64,000 bases of DNA from assembly GCA_026027325.1 (NCBI GenBank), contig JAMSLZ010000010.1, positions 186,001-250,000 of the forward strand, in the 5' to 3' direction. The stretch comes from Actinomucor elegans (taxonomy: Eukaryota; Mucoromycota; Mucoromycetes; Mucorales; Mucoraceae). The stretch's first letter is position 1; each line of letters begins with the position of its first letter. This document shows positions 1 to 11,398 of the stretch, one piece after another. Both the position numbers and the translations under genes were made by a program. The notes under the pieces are model-generated. The model was not told the DNA's origin. It ran no database searches and was given only the letters and a program-made list of their open reading frames with translations.

Positions 1-446
1 AATGATGCTTTATTGTCTCAGTATAAAAAATACACTGTTAGTCGCAAAATGCCCATGTTTGTCAGTAAGCGACTCTATATCTTGGCAATCGATGGTGATT
101 ATATCCATTTAATGCCACCGGAACATAAAGGCATGTTTGATTCAGTCAAAACGGTAATATCTATATAACTGTTTGAGTGCTTTTTTTTTGTAACCTATAT
201 CTTTTCCTATAGACTTCTTTTCATGCAAGCGCTGTTCGATCTTGTAAGCAGAGTAAAAAGGTGCCTACGAATTTCAAGATTATCATTCTGAAAGAACGCG
301 TCTTCAAGACTTACGATCTTGAAGCTGAAAGCGCCAAAGAAGCTAGTAAGTTGCATAGATATATATTTTTTTATTAAATGAAAACTAATGTCTTTATAGG
401 TGAAATATGTAATAGAATTCATTTCCTGGTGCAAGTAACAAAGTGA
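1..446 (+). CDS. SIN1: SIN1/AVO1-type TORC2 subunit, C-terminal PH domain (5' end outside window)
   Basis: Only the last 110 codons are present, in frame from base 1. Exons are 1-153, 213-345 and 400-446, with two short GT-AG introns. The translation carries the C-terminal PH-like domain of SIN1/Avo1: YTVSRKMPMF, then LAIDGDYIHLMP, then TSFHASAVRSCK and the strand FKIIILKERV followed by TYDLEAESAKEA. In this family the domain binds phosphoinositides and helps place TOR complex 2 at the plasma membrane, where it regulates AGC kinases. The stop TGA at 444-446 follows a short helix (residues SEICNRIHFLVQVTK), the normal end of the family. The N-terminal and CRIM domains must lie upstream of the window. 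The identification rests on recalled family motifs and is fairly secure; the last short exon fits in frame without forcing. Confidence 0.85.
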
Positions 447-861
447 TTTTGAATAAACGTTACATTTATTCTAATGCTCGCGCTGTCAACTTTAAGCTCA
501 TTTGAGTAAGATCATCTTTATAGAATGTATTTGCTGCAGTAGCAGGTTAAAGGATGATCTGATAGCGTCTGAATCAATCGAGACATAGTTAAGAGGGCTA
601 CCTCATTGAAAAGAACATATCATGCAATATAGATTGTTGGGGATCCTATACGCATAGTATTTAGCCAATAGATAATACAATGAGGTAGTTAAGGCGAAAA
701 TTGCAAAGATCAAAGTATATTCTCATTAAATCTATCGAGACTTCTTTCATATATTAGACTATATGATTTACTTTGTTTTACAAACGTATGCTAGTAACAG
801 ATAAATAACAAAATTAATTATGAAACATGCTTAATATCCTTTGGAAAACGTTCCATTTTTT

Positions 862-945
862 CCAGTTTCTAGATCTTCCAACTGATCTCAGTCTAATAAC
901 GCATCTAATTACATGGACATGTTCAGAATGAATCGCTGTAACGAT
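862..945 (-). repeat. Dispersed hairpin-core repeat, copy 1
   Basis: Read on the minus strand it runs from an arm related to GAATGAAT..CATGT, through AATTAGATGCGTTATTAGAC and GAGATCAGT, into a short inverted repeat (CAGTT at 863-867 pairing with AACTG at 880-884). The same order of blocks appears in the copies near 10.5, 21.5, 35.8, 51 and 63.3 kb. Diverged, and recognised by eye only. Confidence 0.5.
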
Positions 946-1042
946 TCAAACCTTTGCTAAGAATGCAATGATTATTTTACATTATTAAGACCAGTAATTC
1001 ATCACGTATATTTTCTTCAAATCATGTCTAATTAGCTCTGGA

Positions 1043-1452
1043 TTGACCGATGATCAAATGTCGCAATTAATTAGTAATAAAGAATTCAGAATAAATTATT
1101 GCATCTACTGGAGTATCTATATAATGCATTACAACAAGTATGACACATTGAATAGTAGGTTATACATATCCTACAAGACTAAATATTTATCTTTCGATGA
1201 ATTGAATGCGTGGTTACTCAGATGGACTTGTTTTTAGTAAGGCATCAGTAATGCGAAGAACCTAATCCGTTTATACAATAATGTTATTTATACCCAAAAT
1301 TCATCATTTTATCATTTTCTGCAACATCTCCGCCAAGCATTAATTACACATACCCTTGTGCCACTTGCTCTAAAGAAAGAGGGATATTCAAAAAGTAAAC
1401 TATCTATGCGTGAATGTTTGCAGGTTATGCAACTCAAACATTATCTTTAATA
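1043..1452 (+). pseudogene. Decayed coding relic with two adjacent in-frame stops
   Basis: One reading frame stays open for about 65 codons (1043-1234), meets TAG TAA at about 1235-1240, and then stays open in the same frame for about 69 more codons to a TAA near 1452. The second half (LRQALITHTLVPLALKKEGY and following) has a coding-like composition with mixed charge, unlike random AT-rich translation. The open frame also extends upstream of 1043 without a clear ATG. I do not recognise the family. It is either a dead gene or transposon relic, or chance. Confidence 0.3.
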
Positions 1453-1556
1453 ATAAACCCAGCAGTACTTTTGCCATATCTCAATATAAGCAATCCAACT
1501 GTGAACGAAAATTTATTAGCGTATACAAAGACGTATTGAAGAGGCACATACGTTAT

Positions 1557-2480
1557 TTATTCGTTAAATGAGTATTTAATATCGTTAAAGTAAGCATGAT
1601 TCAGAGCGTCTTTAGCACTGATTCTCATTTGAGGTTGATATTGTAGCATACGACTCAACAAATCTAAGCCAACTGGATCAATATTAGGCAAGAATTGCGA
1701 TATATGCTGAGGAGGATAAACCACTTGAGCTGGTTTATACTCGGGTAATTGAGAAATATTGGGCCAGGTTTGTTCATTAGGTGTACCCATCAAACGGAAG
1801 ATTTTTTGTAACTGATCTTCGTTAGTTGTACCTGGAAACAATGGTCTTCCTGTGTACATTTCTGCCATGATACACCCAGCGGACCAGATGTCAATTGAGG
1901 TGGAATACATACGCGAACCCAACAGTACATCAGGAGCTCGGTACCATAGCGTCACTACTTCATTTGAAAAAGTATTGACTGGAATACCAAAAGCACGCGC
2001 CAAACCAAAATCACCGAGTTTCAGCTGATGATGCTTGTTGATTAGTAGATTTTGAGGCTTTAAATCTCGATGTAAAACGCGATTCTCGTGACAATAAGCA
2101 ATGCCTCGTAATAATTGGTACATGAATGACTTGATGGTGGTTGCATCCAAAGCTCCCAAGGTCGAACGAGCCGCCGAATCCATATACTTTTTCAAATCTT
2201 GGTCCATGAACTCAAAAACCAAAGTCAATTTGTTTTCAGTATGAATGATATCTTGTAAGCGAACAATGTTGGTGTGTTTGAGTTCTTTCATGAGCGAAAT
2301 TTCGCGAATGGCTGTAGAAGGCGCACCTTCCTCTGGGTCCAAATGAATTTCCTTCAAGGCTACAATCTCGCCTGTAATCTTGTTTTTGCCTTTGAATACT
2401 GTAGCATATGTACCTTCGCCAAGCTTTTCTGAGCGAGTATATCGTTGGTCTGGAGGCAAGCTGTTGCTATTTGCAGCCAT
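1557..2480 (-). CDS. PHO85: PHO85/CDK5-type cyclin-dependent kinase, copy A
   Basis: Intronless, 307 residues. The first ATG in frame is at 2480 ([16 protein letters not shown]); the frame is open further upstream but with no ATG. Kinase landmarks: glycine loop [17 protein letters not shown] lysine, cyclin-binding helix [20 protein letters not shown], and the activation segment [21 protein letters not shown]. The [21 protein letters not shown] sequence and [20 protein letters not shown] are hallmarks of the PHO85/CDK5 group, which with PCL-type cyclins acts in phosphate, glycogen and cell-cycle control. The activation loop has Ser rather than a Cdc2-like Thr, as in PHO85, which needs no CAK phosphorylation. 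It lies 356 bp downstream of a near-identical paralogue on the same strand. The family assignment is very secure. Confidence 0.93.
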   Translation of the reverse strand: MAANSNSLPPDQRYTRSEKLGEGTYATVFKGKNKITGEIVALKEIHLDPEEGAPSTAIREISLMKELKHTNIVRLQDIIHTENKLTLVFEFMDQDLKKYMDSAARSTLGALDATTIKSFMYQLLRGIAYCHENRVLHRDLKPQNLLINKHHQLKLGDFGLARAFGIPVNTFSNEVVTLWYRAPDVLLGSRMYSTSIDIWSAGCIMAEMYTGRPLFPGTTNEDQLQKIFRLMGTPNEQTWPNISQLPEYKPAQVVYPPQHISQFLPNIDPVGLDLLSRMLQYQPQMRISAKDALNHAYFNDIKYSFNE

Positions 2481-2836
2481 AATGAATATTAGAAGAGAAA
2501 CAAACGTATATAGCAATCAAACACGACGGACCCGCAGTATGCTGCTAAGCGGAGGAAGGGGGGGTGCACGCAGTAAATTATTTGAAACTCGTAAGCTTCC
2601 CCCCTCCTCCCCCCCATTTCCAACAAGACTTCTTGTAACTATACCACAAAGCGTTATAGTAAGCCATCACTGTCACCACTCTCTCATATGACTTACTGCG
2701 GCAGAGCCATGGCGTGGTTACTACTCGTAATGTCGGTTCCCCAAATATCAATTGGTGGTGGCACTGCAGTATGCGGACTATGTAAAAAGAATGACTCTCA
2801 TGCATTGGGTCTTTATTATCCATAACAAACAAGCAG
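2481..2836. promoter_or_regulatory. Promoter spacer between the two CDK copies, with a G/C-rich hairpin
   Basis: This 356-bp spacer is the 3' region of CDK copy B and the promoter/5' UTR of copy A. It contains a purine run GGAGGAAGGGGGGG (2551-2564) and a pyrimidine run with CCCCCCTCCTCC (about 2599-2610). The two are complementary except for one bulged A, giving a stem of about 12 bp with a loop of about 34 nt. G and C tracts like these are rare in the otherwise AT-rich spacers. Confidence 0.4.
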
Positions 2837-3751
2837 TTAATTGAATAGATATCTAATATCATTAAAATAAGCATGGTTCAAAGCATCTTTAGCACTGATT
2901 CTCATTTCAGGTTGATATTGAAGCATTCGATTTAGCAGGTCTAGACCCACAGGATCGATATTAGGCAAGAATTGTGATAAATGTTGAGGAGGATAGGTCG
3001 TTTGGGCTGGTTTATACTCGGGTAATTGAGATATGCTGGGCCAGGTTTGTTCATTAGGTGTACCCATCAAACGAAATATCTTTTGTAACTGATCCTCATT
3101 GGTTGTACCTGGAAACAATGGTCTTCCTGTGTACATTTCTGCCATGATACATCCAGCGGACCAAATATCTATCGATGTTGAATAAGTGCGTGAACCTAAT
3201 AGCACATCGGGTGCTCTATACCATAGCGTCACAACTTCATTGGAGAATGTATTAACAGGAATTCCAAATGCACGCGCCAAACCAAAGTCACCTATTTTCA
3301 ATTCGTTTTGCCGATTGATCAACAGGTTTTGGGGCTTCAAATCACGGTGCAAGACCCGGTTATCATGACAATAAGCAATACCTCGCAGCAACTGATACAT
3401 AAACGATTTAATAGTCTGAACATCCAGAACACCTAAACTTGATCGAGCAGTGGCATCCATGTACTTTTTCAAGTCTTGATCCATAAATTCAAATACAAGA
3501 CTGAGCTTATTTTCAGTATGAATAATATCCAATAGGCGCAAAATGTTGGGATGCTTGAGTTCTTTCATCAATGATATCTCTCGAATAGCTGTTGAAGGTG
3601 CGCCTTCTTCAGGATCTAGGTGGATTTCTTTCAAGGCAACAATCTCACCAGTCAGCTTATTCTTGCTCTTGTAGACAGTAGCATAGGTTCCTTCACCTAG
3701 CTTCTCAGCTCGTGTATATCGTTGATCAGGTGGTAAGCTGTTGGTAGTCAT
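2837..3751 (-). CDS. PHO85: PHO85/CDK5-type cyclin-dependent kinase, copy B
   Basis: Intronless, 304 residues, start ATG at 3751 ([21 protein letters not shown]). It shares every landmark with copy A: STAIRE helix, [32 protein letters not shown] and [18 protein letters not shown]. Differences are mostly conservative and scattered; by eye the proteins are close to 90% identical. At DNA level many third positions differ, so this is not a very recent copy, but the order and strand point to a tandem duplication. Immediately 5' of the start is a pyrimidine-rich leader (TC repeats, seen as GA repeats at about 3761-3790 on the plus strand), a common feature of fungal 5' regions. Both copies look functional, with no lost catalytic residue. 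Confidence 0.93.
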   Translation of the reverse strand: MTTNSLPPDQRYTRAEKLGEGTYATVYKSKNKLTGEIVALKEIHLDPEEGAPSTAIREISLMKELKHPNILRLLDIIHTENKLSLVFEFMDQDLKKYMDATARSSLGVLDVQTIKSFMYQLLRGIAYCHDNRVLHRDLKPQNLLINRQNELKIGDFGLARAFGIPVNTFSNEVVTLWYRAPDVLLGSRTYSTSIDIWSAGCIMAEMYTGRPLFPGTTNEDQLQKIFRLMGTPNEQTWPSISQLPEYKPAQTTYPPQHLSQFLPNIDPVGLDLLNRMLQYQPEMRISAKDALNHAYFNDIRYLFN

Positions 3752-3983
3752 TAAAAAAAAGAAAAAAAAAGAGAGAGAGAGAGAGATAGAGAGAAAGAAT
3801 TACGCGTACAGTAAATTGCTTCAGTCGGAACTTTTTGTATTTATGCGGTTCATTATTATTGTTTTGTCCTACTTGCCTAAAGGAGGGGAATGTTTATAGT
3901 TTTTTGACTGTTAAGCTCCTTTTGATTTTACTTTGCTTTTTCTTCCTTCTACCTCTTGATCTAGTAAAATCAACATTAATTTG

Positions 3984-6900
3984 ATGCTCAATCCGATGAA
4001 TAATCTCTCTGCACGTTTCTCCAAAGATCAACGCGTGTTCAAGCAACTGACAAATAAGAATGCATTAATTGATGCATTAGTATCTTTATACGATAATGCA
4101 ACCAAGTGTCAACTGAAGACTAGTGATCAAGATAATATTAACAAATTCATTCAGTTATGTAAGTTAAACTCTTGCTAAACTATCAATTTATTGACTACTG
4201 TATTCTAGATAAACCAATCTATCATGAAATCAACAAGTCAAAACTGTCGCTAAAAGACTTTCAAGTACTACATAAAGATTCTTTTGCAGAAGGTGCATTC
4301 AGTAAAGTAACCATTGTTCAAAGCAAGCACGACAATAACATATACGCACTCAAAACATCCAGCAAACAGAAGCTTATCAATCAAATGGAACGTTCATCTC
4401 CCATGGAAGAACGTCTGATATTATCTAACCAGAACGAAGAATGGCTGCCACATTTGCACGCAGCATTTCATGATGAAAAAAATTTATACCTGGTCATGGA
4501 ATATGCACCTGGTGGCGACCTTCAAGGATTCATGGAACGAAGGTCTTATGCGCCTGTCACTGAAGATGAGGCTAGATTTTACTGCGCTGAGTTGATACTA
4601 GCGGTTGAACGTGTGCACCAATTGGGCTATATGCATCGTGATATTAAACCTGGAAACATCCTGATTGATAAACGAGGACATATTAAACTGGGTGACCTTG
4701 GATCTTGTATATCAATCAATACAAAGGTAATAACACAAGTTTCAGTTGTAATTCAAGCTAACCGTATCTTAAAGGATTATTTGTTCATGGTAGGCACAAT
4801 GCCTTATGTATCACCCGAGATGTGTAATTCAGAAGGCAGTGACCCAGCATACGGTCCAGCATATGGCCCTGAAGTGGACTGGTGGTCTGTAGGCATTGTA
4901 TTGTATGAACTACTTTATGGTGATCGTCCTTTTACAGGAACAGACATTAAGATCCAAATGAGTTTACTTAACCCAAAGGTAGATGGTACATCTGGAACCT
5001 GTGCTTGAGTAACTTACAATGTGTTATAGGTTTCAGTTCAATTTAACCCAAACATCAAAGTGTCTGAACAAGCAAAAGACTTATTATCCAAGTAAGAAGC
5101 CGACCAATCAACCGCCTTGCATATCGACTAACCTGCTCGTAGGCTACTGACAAAAGCCAAAGATAAAAGACTAGGGTGCAATGGCGCTGCAGACATAAAA
5201 TCGCACCCTTTTTTTAAAGACATTAACTGGAATACACTCCATACTGAAGCCACACCGCCCTTTATTCCCTCCATCATTTCACCTGATGATGTGACCTTTT
5301 TCTCAGCTACCAGTAGCGAAGAGGATGAAGATGATTTTGACACAAATGACCAAGAAGAAGAAAGTGATATGAGTTCAGTTTATAGAGAGTATCCTTTCAT
5401 TGGTTACACATACACTAGCTTTAGTGAAAATGCGCCTGATCCAACTGAAAGCAAGTCTATAACAAGGACCGGCAGTAATCAGGAATTTATCGCAAAGCTG
5501 CGGCAAAAAATGACAAGTAGCAATTCAACACAAGATGGAAACGGGCTACAAAAAAAGCATATGGATGAAATAGCGGCACTGAAAGAAGAACATAAAGCTG
5601 AGATAGCACGACTAAAAACTTTAGTAGCAAACAAAGAGGTGGAATTACGGCAAACGCAAGTACTATTGAAGGAATCACAACTTGAAACAGAAGCAGCTTC
5701 ATTTACTGCCAAAACTTGTCAAGAGCAATACAAACAGCTGCAACTAAAAAGTGCGGAATCCCAATCAATGGTAGAGCGTGAATCGCAGCAGCTAAAAGAA
5801 CAGCTTACAGATTCGAACAACAGAAATACCGCAATGCAATCCCTACTTGATGATGCTCAAGATCAAGTATCTAAAACTAAATCCGAAATGTCAAGCGTAA
5901 TTACAACACTAGAGCAGCAGCTAAGTGAATCAATGCAAAAGTACAATGAACTTCAGCTACAATTTCAAGTGCTGGAGACAGATCGTAATGAGCTCAAAAT
6001 AGCATTAGAAGCCTCTGATATTTCAGCGCAGTTGAAAGTGACGATCGATCAGCAACAGCAAAAAATATGTCAACTAGAAGATGAACTAAGTCAAACGAAA
6101 AAGGTGAATCAACAATATAAAAGTGATATTCTGGTATACCAAGAACACAATTCACAACTTGAAAAAGAAAACAAGGGTTACAACTTACTGCAAAGTACTG
6201 CACAGACTCAATTAAAAGATCAAATTATTGGTTTACAAGGTGAACTTCAAATAGTCAATGAAAAATTGATGATGGAGCAGAAAAGCTTAAAAGATCTGAA
6301 AGAACATTATGATACCAAGCTCTATCAACAATCCAACGATTATAATAGTCTCAAATCCGAATATGAAGGGCTCAAAAGTGAACTAGCTTTAGTTAAATCT
6401 ACAAGCCCAACCATGAAAAGATCAAACAAAATTTTGCCTAATATACCCACTCCAAATGACAGCCAACCATCCCTTACAGATACCAATCTACTTGGAGAAA
6501 GCAGATCCATTCTATCGACAATGTGGAAACGAGATAGAGAGTTTCTAAAGCAAGCTCAGGACGCTTTAGAAACATCTGAAAATCAACTGGCTTTTGCAAA
6601 GAGACAAGTTTTACAACTGAAGAAGGAAGTTAAATGCTTACAAAAATGCTCGTTTGAACAGCAGCCAGACAAAGAGCTTATTGCAGGTGATGTCAGAAAC
6701 AGTGATGTACTAAATTTGAAAGATGCAGTGAAGAACAATATGGATCACCATCAGCGTAATGTACAATGCACCGGGCATTTTAAAGCTGCGCCTGCCGTGC
6801 CTCTACGGCAGAATCTACCAGATACCATTGCACAGCCATTTACGTCTCGAGAAAATAGCAAAGCATCAAAGTCATTGAATAAAGTACACCCAGTACAGAA

Positions 6901-7241
6901 AGCCACATCTTCAATTGACGCATTCGCAAGCAAAAAAAGCACATCGGATCTACCAAAAAAGAGGTAAGAATACAGTGCATACAATGCATCAAGTTCAAAC
7001 ATTGATCTTCCATTGGTATAGTTTGTATTTGACTAGCAAAGATCAATTAATTCTGGATCAGATAAAGCGAGAACAAAACTTCATTGAAAGCACAGAAAGA
7101 ACGATTGCAGCTCGCGCCCGATTAGCCCGTGCTAAAGGCGAGATCGATAAAGAACTGGATCTTTCATTGCAACGTGCTCGTTCTACTATTACTCTGCTAG
7201 AAAGCAAGTTGAAGGGCACACCAAAAAGTATAGTCCCCTGA
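3984..7241 (+). CDS. AGC-family kinase of the DMPK/MRCK/ROCK/citron group with long C-terminal coiled coil
   Basis: Six exons (3984-4158, 4209-4726, 4775-4978, 5030-5091, 5143-6963, 7037-7241) give 994 residues. The kinase domain (about 80-370) has YALK, HRDIKPGNILID, GDLGSC in the DFG position, SPE, DWWSVGIVLYELLYGDRPF and KRLG, followed by the AGC tail with hydrophobic-motif-like FIGYTYTSF. The 'GSC' after the DFG-equivalent and FxGYTYT are typical of DMPK/MRCK/ROCK kinases. Residues from about 440 to 720 are Gln/Glu/Lys/Leu-rich heptads, a long coiled coil for dimerisation; a second short coil fills the last exon. No C1, PH, CNH or RhoA-binding domain was seen. Oddities: DLG instead of DFG, and an Ala in place of the first glycine of the P-loop (AEGAFSKV). 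The 48-nt intron 4727-4774 is in frame without stops, so its retention would insert 16 residues. Family is secure, subgroup less so. Confidence 0.82.
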
Positions 7242-7440
7242 TCAAACTACACTTTATAACCTACATAACTACTACAATTACTAAACTAATTATATATACT
7301 AATAAACACTGTTTTGCTTTCACGGTATTTGTTATAATGGCATACAAATGAAACCCGAGATTTTTATTGGCAGTTATACAACAAAAGTATTCGCTGTAAG
7401 ATATATGCATAGTTATACACTATGATTCTAGATGAATCAA

Positions 7441-10033
7441 TCATCTCAATCTTCCAGATACTGTTGACCAGAAGGAATTATTTCTTCGATGTCCATACTC
7501 ATCCACTTCATCCATAGACTGTTGGTTTGGTGCTGGCATATATTGTCCTTGTCCAATTGCTGAAACAGGTTCAGCATCTATGTAGCCTGTTGTATCATAT
7601 CCATCTGCATTATTATGCCATTGCATGTTCTGTTGGAATGGATCCGCATAGAAGTCTTCATTATCCAGCTCTGTCTGACGCTGCTTCGCAAGCACACCGC
7701 GTTTATATCGTTTGATTAACAAAAACGCACCACCAGCAATCAATGCTGCACCTGCAACAGATCCAACAACAGCGCCTGCAACTGTACCTCCAGAGGTAGC
7801 TGTAGTAGAGCCACTAGATGGCGATAAGAGTGCTGAATTATCAGGAACTAAGGAAGGAATCAATGTACTATTTTTTTTTAAAAAAAAAGGGGGGAGATGC
7901 ATTGAGTATCATACAACTTTAATATATATATATTATGCCATCTTACATTGTAGGCACCACAGTAGTTACCGTGATGGTTTGCCCATTCGCAACAATAACA
8001 GTCTCTGTTGGAACGCTGATTGCCGAAGTCATCATTACAATGATTGATCCTGAAGGTGGTATGGTTCCAGACCATAATGATGGAGCACTGACACTAGTAG
8101 TAAAGGCAACAGCAAGTGACTGTAATAGATCCATAAATATACATATTTCAATGGCATACAAAAAAAAAACAATTATAAATCGTACTTACATGTGATGATG
8201 ATACAGTCATCCACGAACTGCTACTGCTCGTTAGATCCGATGTACTCGAGATAGCTGGTGTCAAGGAATGATGTAAAGTGCTTAGCATTGAACTTGATGG
8301 GGTTTGTTCTGCTGTTGTTGAAAGTAACATGGAGTTGCCATTTGCTTCCAAGCTAGAAGGAACAGCCGTTGATGCAGCTGAAGATGTACTTATTAAATGT
8401 GTGTCTGAATTGAAACTAGTTTCTGATGTCAGGATGCCCACTGAGGTGCTTATTGAGGAAACCGTCGAAAAAATGGCTACCGGAGCTGTGCTTGAGGTCA
8501 TCATAGTCTCGCTTGGAGGCATAGATGCTGTAATTCTTGATGAAGTTTTGGATTCAAGCACTGTTGAGGAAATAAATGGTGCTGTAGATGATACAAAAGA
8601 AAATGTGTCCATTGATGAGAGTGTAGATAATACAGTGGAGGATATGCTATTTGAAGACGAAATCTTCGAGGCTATTGAACTCTCGGTCGAAAGCACAGGA
8701 GTAGTAGATGATATAGTTTCTGATAAAGATAAGGTATGAATATCAGATTCAGATGTTGTTGAGGAAATGGATGGCACTATAGATGATATAAATGAAGAGG
8801 TGGCTGCTGACGGAAGAGCAGATACTGCTGTGGTCATAGACGCTATATTACTTGGGAATGAGGATGCAGATGGTGGAAGTATAGTATTTGGGCGTGGTAA
8901 AATATCACTAGAAATAGATGCATCTTGAGCCGCAGTTGTTGTTTGATCTGGTACGGATAAAATAGGAGTGGATGATGGAAATAAGATGCTGTTGCTACTG
9001 GTGCCCGTGGTGAATTTACTGTCTGTGGCAGCAACTGTTCTAGCCGAATCAGTCGTGGTTTGAATGGTAGTGATAAGGAAAGATGATGAGGCAAGATGTG
9101 TTTCTGAGGCTGTTGTTCTTGTTGCATCAACCAAAATACTTGAACTTTTAATAGAACTTGTCTCAGAGCCTTGGTTAGAGGCCGTCACTGTACTTTGAGT
9201 CTATTTGACAAGCAATATGCGTTAATTGTCCAGAAAATCGTCGCTATTTTTAAAGTAAAACTTACACTTGGATCGGGTGCCGCGGTACTACCTGTTGGAA
9301 TAGAAGAATTTTCATCGGTGCTAGTAATCGACGAGGTTACATCTTTAGTAGACAATACAGAAGCATCTGTCTTAATTGAAGTTTCTACTAATGACGAGCT
9401 TTTTGAAGTATCTTCGGTTGTTGTGATTGCAATACTTGACGTTGATGAAGAGGGCCCTACACTACTAGTTGAAAATGATTTTGGAGTGGATGTTGCTTCT
9501 TGAGTTGAGGTTGTCTTTTCAATCGTAGTTGTCTCTCCTGTTGTAGTTTCTAATTGAGTGGTAGTAGTAATAGTAGTTGAATCTTTAGAGATAGTGCTTT
9601 CCTCTCGAGTGGAATGTTTCTCTTCCATTGATGAAGAAGTTGATAATGCTGTTGTCATATCTTCAGTGGCAGATGCCCGCCTCTCGCTTGTTATTGTGCC
9701 CGTTTCAGAATCATTAGTCGTTGAAACATGTTCCTTTGTAGTGGAAGCCCTTTCCAGTTCTTTATTATCAGTCGTAGCCAGGTTTGACTTAGTTTCTTTC
9801 TCACTTTTTATCATTGTTGGTTCAGAATCACTTGAAGATTTCCCAATTGAGTTTGGTTGACTGGTAGTTGTGGCTTCTTTTTTGCCAACAGTAGTTTTCG
9901 TTGGTTTTTCCGAATCGATATCGTAAGATGAAGAATCATTGCTATTATGCTCGTCATTGGAGTCACTACTTTTACTTTTAGAAGGACGAGTATCTCCGTT
10001 CTTAATTGTAGTAAGAATATCTGGTGAATTCAT
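7441..10033 (-). CDS. Ser/Thr-rich single-pass surface protein (fungal mucin/sensor-like)
   Basis: Four exons (9266-10033, 8190-9200, 7947-8119, 7441-7867) give 792 residues. About 600 residues are Ser/Thr-rich, as in heavily O-mannosylated fungal cell-wall proteins. They are followed by a module with VIVANGQTITVTTVV, a glycine/alanine-rich membrane segment (AGAVVGSVAGAALIAGGAFLLI) and a basic stop-transfer KRYKRG. A cytoplasmic tail of about 90 residues ends FWSTVSGRLR. This is the layout of MID2/WSC/MSB2-like stress sensors, but I see no WSC, cysteine-rich or other diagnostic domain. Oddity: the first in-frame ATG (10033) gives a hydrophilic N-terminus with no signal peptide, and a stop lies directly upstream, so a 5' exon with the signal sequence is probably missing from this model. 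It converges with the AGC kinase, 199 bp apart. Confidence 0.65.
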
Positions 10034-10499
10034 TCAAATGAAGAAGGAAGATGTAAAGGGGGAAAAGATAAAGAGTCAAATTATGTCATGTCAAATTGAA
10101 TAACAGATAACTTCAGAATATCGGAGTGGTGCCAAAATTAAACATCGGCCCCAACAATTCTACGGTTGATCCGGTGGCCTGTGCATTAGTGTATCTGTAA
10201 TTCAATTAGACGTATGTATATTTAGTAGTAAAGGAATGAACAGATTGAGGGCATTAGTACCTTTCTCAATAATTTTTCTGCAGAAGGGCAGTATCATGCT
10301 GATATAATGGAAAGAAGGAATGTACAGAACCTGTGTATAATAACATAGAAGAAAACATGCTGTATCACTAAATAATTAAGTCCAAGTCTCTTAACAAAGC
10401 GAGTTAAATAAACAACCATTTGACTAATAGAAGTTAACACACATATATAAAAAAAATTGGAATATATCTGAGTGCTTAAGTATCACATTTAGAAACTTT

Positions 10500-10730
10500 T
10501 CCTGAACATCAGTTACTAATATGATGCGACATTTGACCGAGATCAGTCAGGAGATTTAAAGATCATTACAATTTGGTTGCACTTGAAAGAAATCACTAAA
10601 ATTGTAACATACCTATTAAATTTTACCTAAAGAGCAGTTCTAGCATGTATAGATGTTCATCTGAATTTGTACAATTAGCTATCAAATGTGACATTAAATC
10701 TGGATCGGTCAAGAATTAGAGAGCTATGAA
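10500..10730 (+). repeat. Dispersed hairpin-core repeat, two tandem copies
   Basis: The first copy contains ACTAATATGATGCGACATTT followed by GACCGAGATCAGT (about 10515-10547). The second, about 164 bp on, contains ATCAAATGTGACATTAAATC with GGATCGGTC (about 10680-10710). Both match the family core ACTAATTAAATGTGACATTT-GACCGAGATC, with decay. Confidence 0.5.
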
Positions 10731-11398
10731 AATAAGTCAGAGTAGTACAATTCAGAAAAATCGTAAGGTTATATATACTCCAAGTTCAAATTTTCAACCT
10801 GCTTTTTTTATGGAGCATATATGTAATATTTTGAAAACTTGGTTCACAGTTAGCGGAAGTATGATGACATGAAGTGTACGCAAATGTGTTTTTTAGAGAT
10901 TTTGAATCGAATACATAAGTCGATATCATTATTTTTTTCTTTTTTTTTGTAGGATAATAATGAAGCATGCACCTCCTTCCGGCCTCAAGGCTATCAAGCG
11001 TGCAATTATAAAAGACCTATGTACTCACAAGGCTTTCATTGATTGGGATATAAATTCTTTGCTCGCGTGTACAATTACTATTACGCTACCTTTTATCTTT
11101 GAGATAGATTTAGAGTAAGCAGGTACTTTTTGAGACTGTATTTTATTTTTTAAAAAATCGTTTTTCAAGAGAGAAGTATCTAATTATGTGCTTTAGCAAT
11201 CTATTCAGAGGACGGTCTAAAAAGTATTAGGATGTAACTAACAAGTTAAAACTGACAATATGTTAGTTATGTTTGGCGTATGATTCAATAATAGATGGAT
11301 AACCTAGAACTAACCTTTCTTGACTCAAAGTTATTTCTGACTGTTGAAGCGTATACTTAAGTCATAGATTCTTTAATTTAGAGTCGATTCCTTGGTTA

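Larger units (their letters stand above)
447..1556. other. Spacer between SIN1 and the first CDK gene
   Basis: AT-rich spacer of about 1.1 kb. It holds one minus-oriented copy of the dispersed repeat (862-945) and a decayed coding relic on the plus strand (about 1043-1452), both listed separately. I see no intact gene or RNA gene in the rest. Confidence 0.6.

Noticed and set aside
8278..8739. 153-codon plus-strand ORF rich in acidic residues
   Set aside because: It is the exact antisense shadow of the Ser/Thr-rich exon of the surface protein; the repetitive codons create long antisense frames.
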